In this document: piece by piece, positions 55,758 through 64,000 of the stretch
How positions within the stretch are numbered: position 1 is the stretch's first letter
How the letters are laid out: every line of letters begins with the position of its first letter
DNA from: Fratercula arctica
Lineage: Eukaryota > Chordata > Aves > Charadriiformes > Alcidae
Assembly: GCA_947846985.1 (NCBI GenBank)
Contig: CANTUZ010000024.1
Coordinates: forward strand, 2,585,046-2,649,045
Reading direction: 5' to 3'
DNA: 64,000 nt
Position numbers and translations under genes: made by a program
The notes under the pieces: generated by a model
What the model was told of the DNA's origin: nothing
What the model saw: only the letters and a program-made list of their open reading frames with translations
The model's database searches: none

Positions 55758-58003
55758 ATATAGCCCTTATGCGTGTGTGCCCCATGCCCGTACCCATGGC
55801 AAGCATGTTTGCATGCAGGCTGTGCACACCACGCGTGTGGCGCACGCCGGCTGCGTGATTTCCATACAGCTGCACGCGTGCACACACCGGCTCCATCCTC
55901 CCCCAGCAGCTCCGGGCTCCCCCCGGCGCAGGACACCCCCGCGGGGAGATGTTCTCCGTGCCCCCCGTGCAGGCGGAGGGGCAAAACCCCCCCACCCCCC
56001 CCAAAATGCTCTGCCCGCAGGTTTTCCCCGGTCGGGGCAAGGAAATGGGTGATGCCTTTGCTCACAAATGGGTGCTGGACCCCGGCGAGCACCTCCCAGG
56101 CTTTGCAGGGTGCGGAGAAGCCGCAGGGCCCCGGCGTGGAACAGCCCGCATCTTCCCTCGGTGGGATTTTTTAAGGGAAATTCCCTCTTTTTTTTTTTTT
56201 TGTCCGCCAGCTCAGAAAGGCGCAGCCTGGGAGAGGTTTGAGCTCCGTAAGAAGCGCCACATACGCTTCCAAGAAGATTTTTGGCTTTTTAAGGATTTGC
56301 ACTGGGATGTGCGCAGCCACGTGTGACTCCAGACAAACATGTGCTTATTTTCTATAAACCACGGCCACGCGGCGGCCGCGGCCTCTCGAAGCGCGGACGG
56401 CTGATGGGGGTGCGACGTCCAGACGCGGGGGTTTTGCGTGCCATTCTCCTGGCGCCGCCCAGTCGCATCAAAATTTGGGGTACGGCTCTCTGGTGGGCGG
56501 CGCGGAGATTTGGGGGGAGGCCTGGAGCTGGGTGATTTCTAAAGAAATCTTTTGTCTCGGTGCTAAAAAAGCCCGATTCTGGGCACCGCGCTTTACCGCG
56601 AGCGCCTGTGTTCGCCGGGCATCTCTCCTGCCGCCTGGGCCGCCCGGTGCCACCCCTCCAGCATCCCCCAGACAAAGAAAATTGCAACAAAAGCTGCATT
56701 TTTGAAGCAAGAGGTTGCGTGTTGTGGCAAAGAAGCCACGGGGTCGTTCCCCCCCCCCCAGGCTGCTGCCTGTCCTGGGCATCCTCTGCTCCATCCTCAA
56801 CCAAGGTACCCACCTGCAGCCACGGAGAGATAAACCCGGAGCCATCTCCAGGCTGGAAAACCTCCTGCCTTCCTCCTGCCTCCCCCCAGCAAATATTTCC
56901 TACCCTGGGTGGAGATTTTTAACAGTTCACCCAAAAGGCCAAACCGCCTTCAAAGGCGCCTGGATAAACCTGGGGAGCATCAGAGGGGAAAGGAGGTGTG
57001 GGGGGGGGGGGGGCTGGGGGTGGGCTGGAGAGAAGAAGGGAATTCATTTTATATCGATGCACCTTGGCCTGAGATGGTGGGTGGGGGGGTGGGGTGGGGG
57101 GTTTCTTCGCTTTCAGGTCGTCCCCGAACCAGTAGGAAAAAAATTAAAAAAAAACAAAACAAAACCAAAAAAAACCACCAAAAAGCAAACCTCCAACCCA
57201 AATCAAACACAAAAATTCCCTCCTCTGGAGGGGAGCGCTGTTTTGTTTGGGTAAAATGGGGTAAAGTGTGTTTCCCCCCCCCACACCCCCCCACCCCCGG
57301 CTCGCACAGCTGCCCGGCGCACTCAGTCCGGCAGGTGCCTTTTCTTCTGCTTCAAAGGGCTTTGGATGGGAGCTGGACGGCTCTTTTGGAGAATGGCGTT
57401 TGTTAGCGAGAGGTGCCTGGCACCACCGCGGCCTGATTACAGCCCCGCTCGTTAAAAAAAAAAAAAAGAAGAAGAAAAAAAAAACCTTCTCTAGGTATTG
57501 AAGGGGATAACAAGGATATTTAAACACTCCCAGCGTGCACCTTTAAGCAGCAGAAAATAAGGGAAATTGCCGACGTTTAATTCAGTATTGCTCCTTTTGA
57601 ACTCCCACTGGCTTCGCCTGCAATTGTTCCCTTCGCCAGAGCTGGGAGCCGAGTCGCGATGGCCAGAAGCATCGGATCTGCGGGTCCGGAGGGCGAACAC
57701 GGCGGGACCGGCTTCCCCCGCACGGCAAAAAGGCCGATGGGGCTGGTTTCCCTTCGGATTTGGACAGATTTCCCTCAATAGCCCAGAGCAGGGTCTGGGT
57801 TTGGGGCCCCAATTTGTAATTACTCTCGTATTTCGCGTGCGCCGGGGAGAGGGTGGAGCAGCGTTTCCTTTTTGTCTCTATCGCCGAGGAAGCGTTTGCC
57901 GAAGCGAGAGTGAAAAAAAAAAAAACCAACCAAACCCAACCCCGCAGCTGGTGCGTATGGATGAGACACTCAGCCGCGCTCCGGGGAAAGGGGGGGAAAA
58001 AAA

Positions 58004-58037
<34 letters not shown>

Positions 58038-58769
58038 AGTCTAATTTTAGCTGTTCTGAAACGCTTACAACGCGCAACTCCAACCACCCGGCACGGGGCT
58101 GCTCCCACCCCGGCGCGAGGAGAGCCGGGAACTTCTCCAGGTTCTCCCCATGGGACACCTCCTCCCGGGGGGTCGTTCTGCCCCGGGGAAGGCCCGTTCG
58201 TTAGTATTTCCTAACGAGTAGCTCCCGAGCAGGGGAAGAGGCGGCGCTTTTCTTATTCGGGGCAATTTGCTCACATTCGGGGTTAGGCCCTCCTGGCCCA
58301 GAGCTCCTCTGAGAAAGTCTCAAGTCTCCCCCCAAAAAAGCAGCTTTTTGTGAAGCGCGGGGAGCCCTCCTGTCCGTACACCCCGTCACGCCACGACAAC
58401 CCGTTATTTAACGAGAAGTTCATTATTTCCCGGGCCTTTTGCCCCTCGAGCCCCGCATCGCCATCGCCCCCGAGGTCGCGCCTCCCCCGAGCCCCATCCA
58501 TCCCTCCCCGCATCCGCAAAGGACATTTGCCGGAGGTTTTTTTCGGCCCTAGACCCAACCAATTTTTTCCTTTAACCCCCGCAAGAGCTGATCCCAAGCA
58601 AATCGGGGAGAAGCTTTGAGGAGGGGGGGAGCGAAACCGCGGCATCCCCGACCTGAAAGGGGGAAACCTTCCATAGAGGGAGGACAATGGGCCTCAAAGG
58701 GCCCGGGGTGTGGGGGGGGGAGCTGCAGCCCCCCGCCTCGGGCAGGGTGAGGGTCTCAGCTTACCCGGC
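55758..58769. other. CpG-rich DNA, no gene seen
   Basis: Alternating GTGTGC/GCATGC-like stretch at 55770-55880, CpG islands at about 56.34-56.68, 57.6-57.9 and 58.08-58.6 kb, an A/C-rich run at 57138-57190, and A-runs at 57453-57484 and 58010-58035. No exon recognised. Confidence 0.5.
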
Positions 58770-59180
58770 CTCTCATAAAAGTCTCCTCCATTCTAGCAAA
58801 TAACCTTTATGTCCAGGGACCAGCAAAGTTTGCTTTCTCCCTCCAGGGTTAGTCACAGCGGGGGCGAAAGAGAAAGCACCGGCTTGTCGGAGGTTCCCCC
58901 GGCACAATAACCTCGGAGGAGTTTAGGTCTAAAGACTAAAAGGCTCTATTTACTTTCACTGACAAGGAACAATCTAAGCAGATGTCCTTTGATGGGATTA
59001 GTTATTAATCCTTGAATCATGGGTAAATGGGAAAATGATCCATTATTTTCGGCAAAATCCTTCACTGCTTTAGGTTTCGAGGACGGGGTGGAGGATTGTT
59101 AACAGAAAGGGCTCGGCCTGGCTGTTTGTTGCCGGTTTGAAAGGTTATTTATTTTTTACAGTTTGGGCCGTGGAGCGTGA
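58770..59180. promoter_or_regulatory. candidate enhancer with paired K50-homeodomain and TCF/LEF sites
   Basis: A unique block whose core has a TCF/LEF site CCTTTGATG (58986-58994) abutting GGATTA-GTTAT-TAATCC (58995-59011). That is a perfect inverted pair of bicoid-class sites of the kind bound by OTX, PITX and GSC. SOX-type GAACAATC lies just upstream (58966 onward). Further cores are AAATGATCC and CTTTAGG. It is bordered by CpG islands at 58.0-58.6 and 59.5-60.0 kb. Confidence 0.45.
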
Positions 59181-60488
59181 CGCCGAAATAAAATAAGAGG
59201 TATATATATATGTAAAAAAAAAAAAACCAAAAAAAAACCAAACCAAACTGAACCAAACCAAAAGAAAACGACCCAACAAACCCCAAGGAAGAGGGTTTTT
59301 TTGCTTCCACTAAGGACTGAGAACAAGGCGCCGCGGCAGGCATTTATCAATGTGTAGGCCCAAGCGTTCCTCAGATAATAATACCGATGCTGACAATAAT
59401 AATAAATAATATTATTAATAATAATGATAGTCGTAGTAGTAATAAATAATAATAATAGTAGTCTCCCCTCCAAAAGCAGACTCTCCGCTCCTCTCCCCGC
59501 AGCTCTGCCTAAACGTTTGGCTCCTCCCGACGCCTCTGTGTCACCCTCGCGGCAAAACCCACGCCGAGCCCCGCGACGCCGCGTCTTCTGTGTGGGTTTT
59601 TTGGGGGGGGGGGTGGTGGGGGGGTGGTGGTGGGGGGGGTGGTGGTGGCGATAAGTAGCGCGCGCAGGTGGGTGCGGATGCGGCGGGGATGAGGGAGGGA
59701 CGGGAAGAGGCACCGGTTCATCGCCCGGTTCCCGGCGGGCGTAAATCCGGGCGAGGTGCTTTTTGGTGGGGACGGAGCTGGAGCCTCTTCCCATGGATTT
59801 GGGTGGGAGACGGACCGGCCCATCCCAGTCTTTCCCAGCGCGCCGAATGGGAGAGCAGAACCAAAAGCTCCCGGCGTTTTGCCCATCCCTCGGCGCCGCG
59901 GCCGCAGCCCAACTTCTCGGAGTGAATATTAACGGCCCCGAAACGGCCGCTCGCCCCCCAACTCTCCCTCCCAGTGTGTCCCCCCCCCCGTCCCCCCCCT
60001 CCCGGCATAGGGAAAGCAGAAATAACGGCCCCGTGAATAATTTACTCCGCTTGCTTTTGATTCGCCTCCTGGTCGGACACAGCAGCGCAAGTTTGGGGTT
60101 GGGACAGGGGGTGGGGGGTGGGGGGGGGAGAAAAACCCCCACCCTGTGTTCTGGTTAAAGATTTATACCGGGCATAGAATTTTGTTGCTGTTGGTTAAAT
60201 CTGCTTCAAAATTGGAGTGGGGTGGTCTGTCAGATAAACGCTCGGGAGCAGCCAGGAGCTTGCGGACACCCTTCGGGGGTGGGATGGGGAGGGGGCGGGG
60301 GGGGCTGGGGGGGGGGGGATGTGTGTGCACACACCAGTGCAAAGGCACGAAGTGTCACGGGTGCCGATTTTGCACGGGCTTGCTGGAAAGGTGCCGTCCC
60401 GGACACCCTTCTACCATCAAATACAGCCCAAATCGGGGTCTAAATACCCCCCATTATCTCACACTCCTGCCCCCCGGTTCCCTCTCCT
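59181..60488. other. CpG island, no gene seen
   Basis: A/C-rich run at 59213-59275, the (AAT)-rich run listed separately, GGGGTGGTGG repeats (59600-59650) and CpG-rich DNA at 59.5-60.0 kb. Minus-strand frames across it are interrupted by low complexity and match nothing. Confidence 0.5.
59385..59462. repeat. (AAT)-rich low-complexity
   Basis: AATAATAATAAATAATATT-type repeats interrupted by GATAGTCGTAGTAG, in an otherwise GC-rich interval. Confidence 0.85.
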
Positions 60489-60802
60489 GAGCTAAGGCCT
60501 CACCTCAAAAATCAAGAAATAACAGATAAACCTGTGCCTTGTTCTTCTACTATTCTTTTACTATTATTTTACTGGCTTTTTTTGACCATAGAAAGAAGAG
60601 TTTCTGGCTGCAGGGAACGATGATGTGGGGAAACTGAGCTAAGGCCACACCTCAAAAATCAAGAAATAACAGATAAACTTGTGCTTTATTCTTGCACGAT
60701 TCTTTTTACCATTCTTTTATTATTCTATTACTATTCTTTTGCTATTTTTTGGCCATACCAAAGAATAGTTTCTGGCTACAGGGAGTGATTATGTGGGGAA
60801 AT
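60489..60802. repeat. two-copy tandem duplication (147 and 167 bp)
   Basis: Copy 1 (60489-60635) and copy 2 (60636-60802) both begin GAGCTAAGGC, share CACCTCAAAAATCAAGAAAT and AACAGATAAAC, then a TATTCTTTTA-rich middle. Both end with GTTTCTGGCT(G/A)CAGGGA and TGTGGGGAAA. Copy 2 is longer through extra ATTCTTTTA units. AT-rich and CpG-free, so it differs from its surroundings. It may derive from an unidentified repeat family. Confidence 0.9.
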
Positions 60803-61864
60803 TGCGACCTGGAGCTGGAAGATGCTTTAACCAAGGCTCCCCCGACTACGCGGGGAGGAACCAAACTTCAGCTTCCAGCCTCCTCTTCCACTGAAATTTA
60901 GAAATACGGGAGAGAAAAACTCCACGTCCTTCCCCATCTGCCAGCCGAATGATTCCGGGTGAAGGATTTTCTCTTTCTTTCCTCTTTTTTCCTCCGGCTG
61001 CCTCGTCCTCGGAGGGCAGAGACGCTTCCCAGCGCCCGCCGCACGGAAAACACACCTCCCGCACCGACGGGAGCCGCGCCGTGACCACGATCCTCGCTCG
61101 AGTCCGGAAAGTGCTTTTTGATAAACGCTGGGTATTTACATCCCCGGCTCCCGTGGGCTCTCTGAGAGGAGCGAGAGCTTTGTGCGGCGGGGAAACGGCG
61201 CGGTCCTGCAGCAAAAAAAAAAAAAAAAAAAAAAAGGAAATTTCATCAAAAATGGCGTTTTTCCGTGAAAAATGTTTTGTTGGCTATTTTTTGGGGCCAG
61301 CTGCCTGCGTTCAGCCCTGGGCCACGGTGTCGATGCAAGGCCCGAGGAGCCTCCGAAGGGTGCAGAGCTTTGACCCCGCTCTGCAAAGGACCCTCCCGGG
61401 ATGGGGAAGCTCCCGGGAGCAGCGGGGACCCCTTGGCACCCCCAAATCCGGCTCGGCGAGCCCGGAGGGGCTGGAAGAGGGGCGATGCGCAGGCCTTTGC
61501 CTCACGCAGGTGGGTGATAAGTCTCACAGCCACCCTTGGCAGCGCCGGCCGGGGCGGCCGAGGCGCGTTCCTGGATTTGGAGATTTTTTTTTTTTTTTTT
61601 TTTTGCCAAGATTTGGGGAAATCCAGACTCCCACCAGATTTGGGGAGAGCCCCCGGGGCCAGGTGGGGCGGGACACGGCGGGACGTGGCAGTAGAAAGGC
61701 TGGGGGCCACAAACCGCCCCGAAGTGGCAACCTCCGGGCTGGCCCGGGGCCACGCATCCCTCCCCCCCCCCCCCGACCCCCGTGTCGCCCCCCCCGTGAG
61801 TGACAGCTGTCAATCAGCGCCCGCTCTGGCGCCACCTGGCGGCCGCGCCGGCGAACAACCCCCC
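60803..61864. other. CpG-rich DNA, no gene seen
   Basis: CpG-rich at 61.0-61.1 and 61.4-61.86 kb. A-run at 61211-61235 and T-run at 61585-61604. A 284-codon plus frame (60949-61803) reads through the A-run as polylysine and is rejected. Confidence 0.5.
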
Positions 61865-61950
61865 CCCCCCCCCCCTTTAATTTGCAAAAACTTCATAAAT
61901 TCGCCTTTTGCGCATTAAAGGCAATAAGCCCTTAATGACCAACCCCCCCC
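61865..61950. promoter_or_regulatory. compact AT-rich element with CCTTTAAT inverted repeat
   Basis: Directly after a C-run, an inverted repeat CCTTTAAT (61873-61880) / ATTAAAGG (61913-61920) encloses TTTGCAAAAAC, TTCATAAATTCGC and TTTTGCGC. It ends with CCTTAATGACC. It contrasts with CpG-rich DNA on both sides. Confidence 0.35.
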
Positions 61951-62449
61951 AACACCCCCCGGGGCTGCTGCAGGTGAAGGGGGTTTTGGGGTAGAAAGGG
62001 GATTTCTCCCCTCTCCCTTCCCCCCCCCCCCCCCATTACTTTTGGGGTGGAAAAGTGATTTTTTTCGCTAGGAAGCAGCTCTTGACCCCATTTAGTTGAA
62101 ATCAGAGGCAATCCAGCCCGGGGGGGGGTTGTCCTGTAGGGGCCAAATCCTGCCCTGTGTTGGCCCCATCGCCCCGATCCCCAAAGCAGAGCCCCCCCCC
62201 TCTCCCCCCCTCCGGAGCGTGGGGAGGGATGCGATGGGGTGCGGGCTCTGCCCCCCCACCCCGATCTGCTGCTGGAACCAGCTCCCACCAGTTCCCCCCA
62301 CCCAAGGAACCGCAGGGAGCATCCCCGGGGATACCCTGCGCCATGGGGACCCCAAGCCCCGGGGTGGTCACACTTAGCCCCACTCCAACCTCGAGCCCAT
62401 GGGGGGGCTCATCAGGGGATCAGGAGATGGGCTGACACCCAGCGGGACA
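61951..62449. other. no gene seen
   Basis: GC-rich unique DNA with C-runs (62021-62034, 62194-62202) before the longest CR1 copy. Confidence 0.5.
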
Positions 62450-63352
62450 AACTTTGGGTTGGGGGAGTTCGGTGACGACACCACGCTGTGTGGTGCGGTG
62501 ACACGCTGGAGGGACGGGATGCCATCCAGAGGGACCGGGAGAGGCTGGAGAGGTGGAACCGTGCCAACATCATGGGGTTCAACAAGGCCAAGTGCAAAGT
62601 CCTGCCCTGGGGTGGGGGCAGCCCCCGGTGCCAGCCCAGGCTGGGGATGGAGGGATGGGGAGCAGCCCTGAGAGAAGGGCTTGGGGGTGCTGGGGGGGGA
62701 AAGCTGGCCATGGGCCGGCACCGTGCGCTGGCAGCCCAGAACCCCCCCGCAGCCCGGGCTGCATCCCCAGCAGCGTGGGCAGGGGGGCGAGGGGGGGGAT
62801 TCTGCCCCTCTGCTCCGCTCGGGGGAGACCCCCCTGCAGCGCTGCCTCCAGCTCCGGGGCCTCAGCACAGGAGAGACACGGAGCTGTTGGAGCGGGGCCG
62901 GAGGAGGCCCCGGAGCTGCTGGGAGGGCTGGAGCCCCTCTGCTGTGGGGACAGGCTGAGAGAGCTGGGGGGGGTCAGCCTGGAGAAGAGAAGGCTCCGGG
63001 GAGACCTTCCAGCCCCTGCCAGTCCCTAAAGGGGCTCCGGGAAAGCTGGGGAGGGACTCTGGAGCAGGGAGGGGAGCCATGGGACGAGGGGGAAGGGTTT
63101 TACACTGAAAGAGGGAGATTTGGATGAGATACGGGGAAGAAATTCCTTATTCCGAGAGGGGTGAGCCCCTGGCCCAGGTTGCCCAGAGAAGCTGTGGCTG
63201 CCCCATCCCTGGAGGGGTTCAAGGCCAGGTTGGACGGGGCTTGGAGCAACCTGGGCTGGTGGGAGGTGCCCCTGCCCAGGGCAGGGGGTGGGACGGGATG
63301 GGCTTTGAGGTCCCTTCTCACCCAACCCATTCCATGGTTCTGTGATTCCATG
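62450..63352 (+). mobile_element. CR1 LINE with decayed ORF2 C-terminus and 3' UTR
   Basis: The longest CR1 copy here. Translated pieces match the C-terminal end of the CR1 reverse-transcriptase protein in successive frames: a piece with EFGDDTTLCGAV, then DAIQRDRERLERWNR and FNKAKCKVLPWG, then DTELLERGRRR, then LRELGGVSLEKRRLRGDL. The frame changes show at least three frameshifts, so it cannot encode a working protein. The 3' UTR is complete, ending GGTTCTGTGATTCC near 63348. The 5' limit is approximate. Confidence 0.93.
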
Positions 63353-64000
63353 AAATGCGGTGCCTGACCTGTGAGGGTCGGTAGGAGCCACAGCACGGGG
63401 TGTCTTGGGGTGTCCATCCTGGCCAAGCAAGTGAGCACCCCAAGGTCTGCAAGGAGCCACCAGAAAGTATGGTGGGAACCACCGTCTTCCGCAAGAGCAT
63501 CCCAGGGCGGCCATCACCCGCATCAGGGCTGCCTCTGCCAGGCAAGGGGCGTCCACTGGTCCTCGGAGCGGTGGGATCCCTCGGGGACATGGGAGACAGG
63601 GATGGGAGACTGGGGACAACCAGGGGTAACCCCCTGCTCCAGTCTCCATAGGGATGCCCCAGTCGTGTCCCACCATCCCGCCACGGACATGGATGCGGGC
63701 GACCTCGTGCTGATGCTGGGACGGCAGCGTCACCTCCGGCCACCGGGATCGGGTGACACCGGGAGCATCCCCCCCTCACCGGGGCTTCTGGCCGGAGCTT
63801 GAACCCTGGCCCCGGCGCGGGAAAGAAAGAACCAGAGGCACAGAAAATTATCAGAAACGTGTATTTTTTTTTTTTTTTCTTTTTAATAGTAAACCTCTTT
63901 ACAACAAATATAGTGAAAGAGTTTCCAAACAAAACTCATAAGAATTTTTCATGGTAATTATTATTCTTATCATCATCATCATCATCATCAATCTTTTTTT
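63353..64000. other. no gene seen
   Basis: GC-rich unique DNA, then an AT-rich tail from 63.85 kb with a T-run (63865-63880) and the (ATC)n repeat. It may be the edge of another AT-rich element beyond the window. Confidence 0.5.
63968..63992. repeat. (ATC)n microsatellite
   Basis: Eight ATC units near the right edge of the window, preceded by AT-rich DNA (63880-63960) that may continue beyond it. Confidence 0.9.

Noticed and set aside
60949..61803. 284-codon plus-strand frame
   Set aside because: Contains a polylysine run from A25 and a polyphenylalanine run from T20. It matches no family.
62450..63352. An active CR1 reverse transcriptase
   Set aside because: Only the C-terminal end is present, broken into at least three frames, and the element is 5'-truncated.
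1..64000. Exons of RHBG or MEF2D, expected neighbours of mir-9-1
   Set aside because: No frame contains the MEF2 MADS box start or an ammonium-transporter segment. If present, these genes lie outside the window.

Overview
This window is avian genomic DNA. The evidence is five copies of the bird CR1 LINE in 3'-truncated form, very high GC with many poly-G/C runs of 15-25 bases, dense CpG islands and abundant minisatellites. That combination fits a GC-rich microchromosome. I cannot name the species.

I find no convincing protein-coding gene. The one gene I can name with near certainty is a microRNA: a perfect miR-9 hairpin on the minus strand at 44866-44953. Both mature arms are intact, and the flanking stem and loop match the mir-9-1 paralogue rather than mir-9-2 or mir-9-3. 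In human this gene lies at 1q22 inside the non-coding host MIR9-1HG (C1orf61), between RHBG and MEF2D. The chicken counterpart should be on a small GC-rich microchromosome, probably chromosome 25. No RHBG or MEF2D exon is visible, so the window appears to sit within the intergenic mir-9-1 domain.

Layout. 0-16 kb: mixed-composition DNA with AT-rich, unique blocks that look like cis-regulatory elements (1.3, 3.0, 5.0, 7.5, 13.1, 14.5-15.0 and 15.7 kb) and a minus-strand CR1 at 11.6 kb. 16-20 kb: a CpG-poor stretch, a 1.3-kb minisatellite of 20-bp units (17.5-18.8 kb), then an AT-rich candidate enhancer block. 20-31 kb: three CR1 pieces and more candidate elements. 31-34 kb: a CpG island with YY1-type sites, then a cluster of three POU octamers (31.77-31.81 kb). 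35.8-36.4 kb: an almost pure A/C tract. 38-43 kb: CpG islands, an AT-rich element at 41 kb and a minisatellite at 42.5 kb. 43.5-46.7 kb: the mir-9-1 locus, with AT-rich blocks around the hairpin. About 1.6 kb upstream, on the transcribed (minus) strand, is a CpG-island promoter with a full CRE, a CCAAT box, GC boxes and a possible splice donor. 46.7-64 kb: a CAC-rich minisatellite, CpG islands, a 4 x 188-bp tandem repeat, a tandem duplication at 60.5 kb, a homeodomain/TCF element at 59.0 kb, and the longest CR1 copy at 62.5-63.35 kb.

Working model: the window is the regulatory domain of mir-9-1, a neural-progenitor microRNA. Candidate enhancers flank a CRE-bearing promoter, and POU octamers occur about five times more often than chance would predict. 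Only the microRNA and the CR1 copies rest on direct recognition. The regulatory calls are inferred from composition and motifs, and no alignment could be run.
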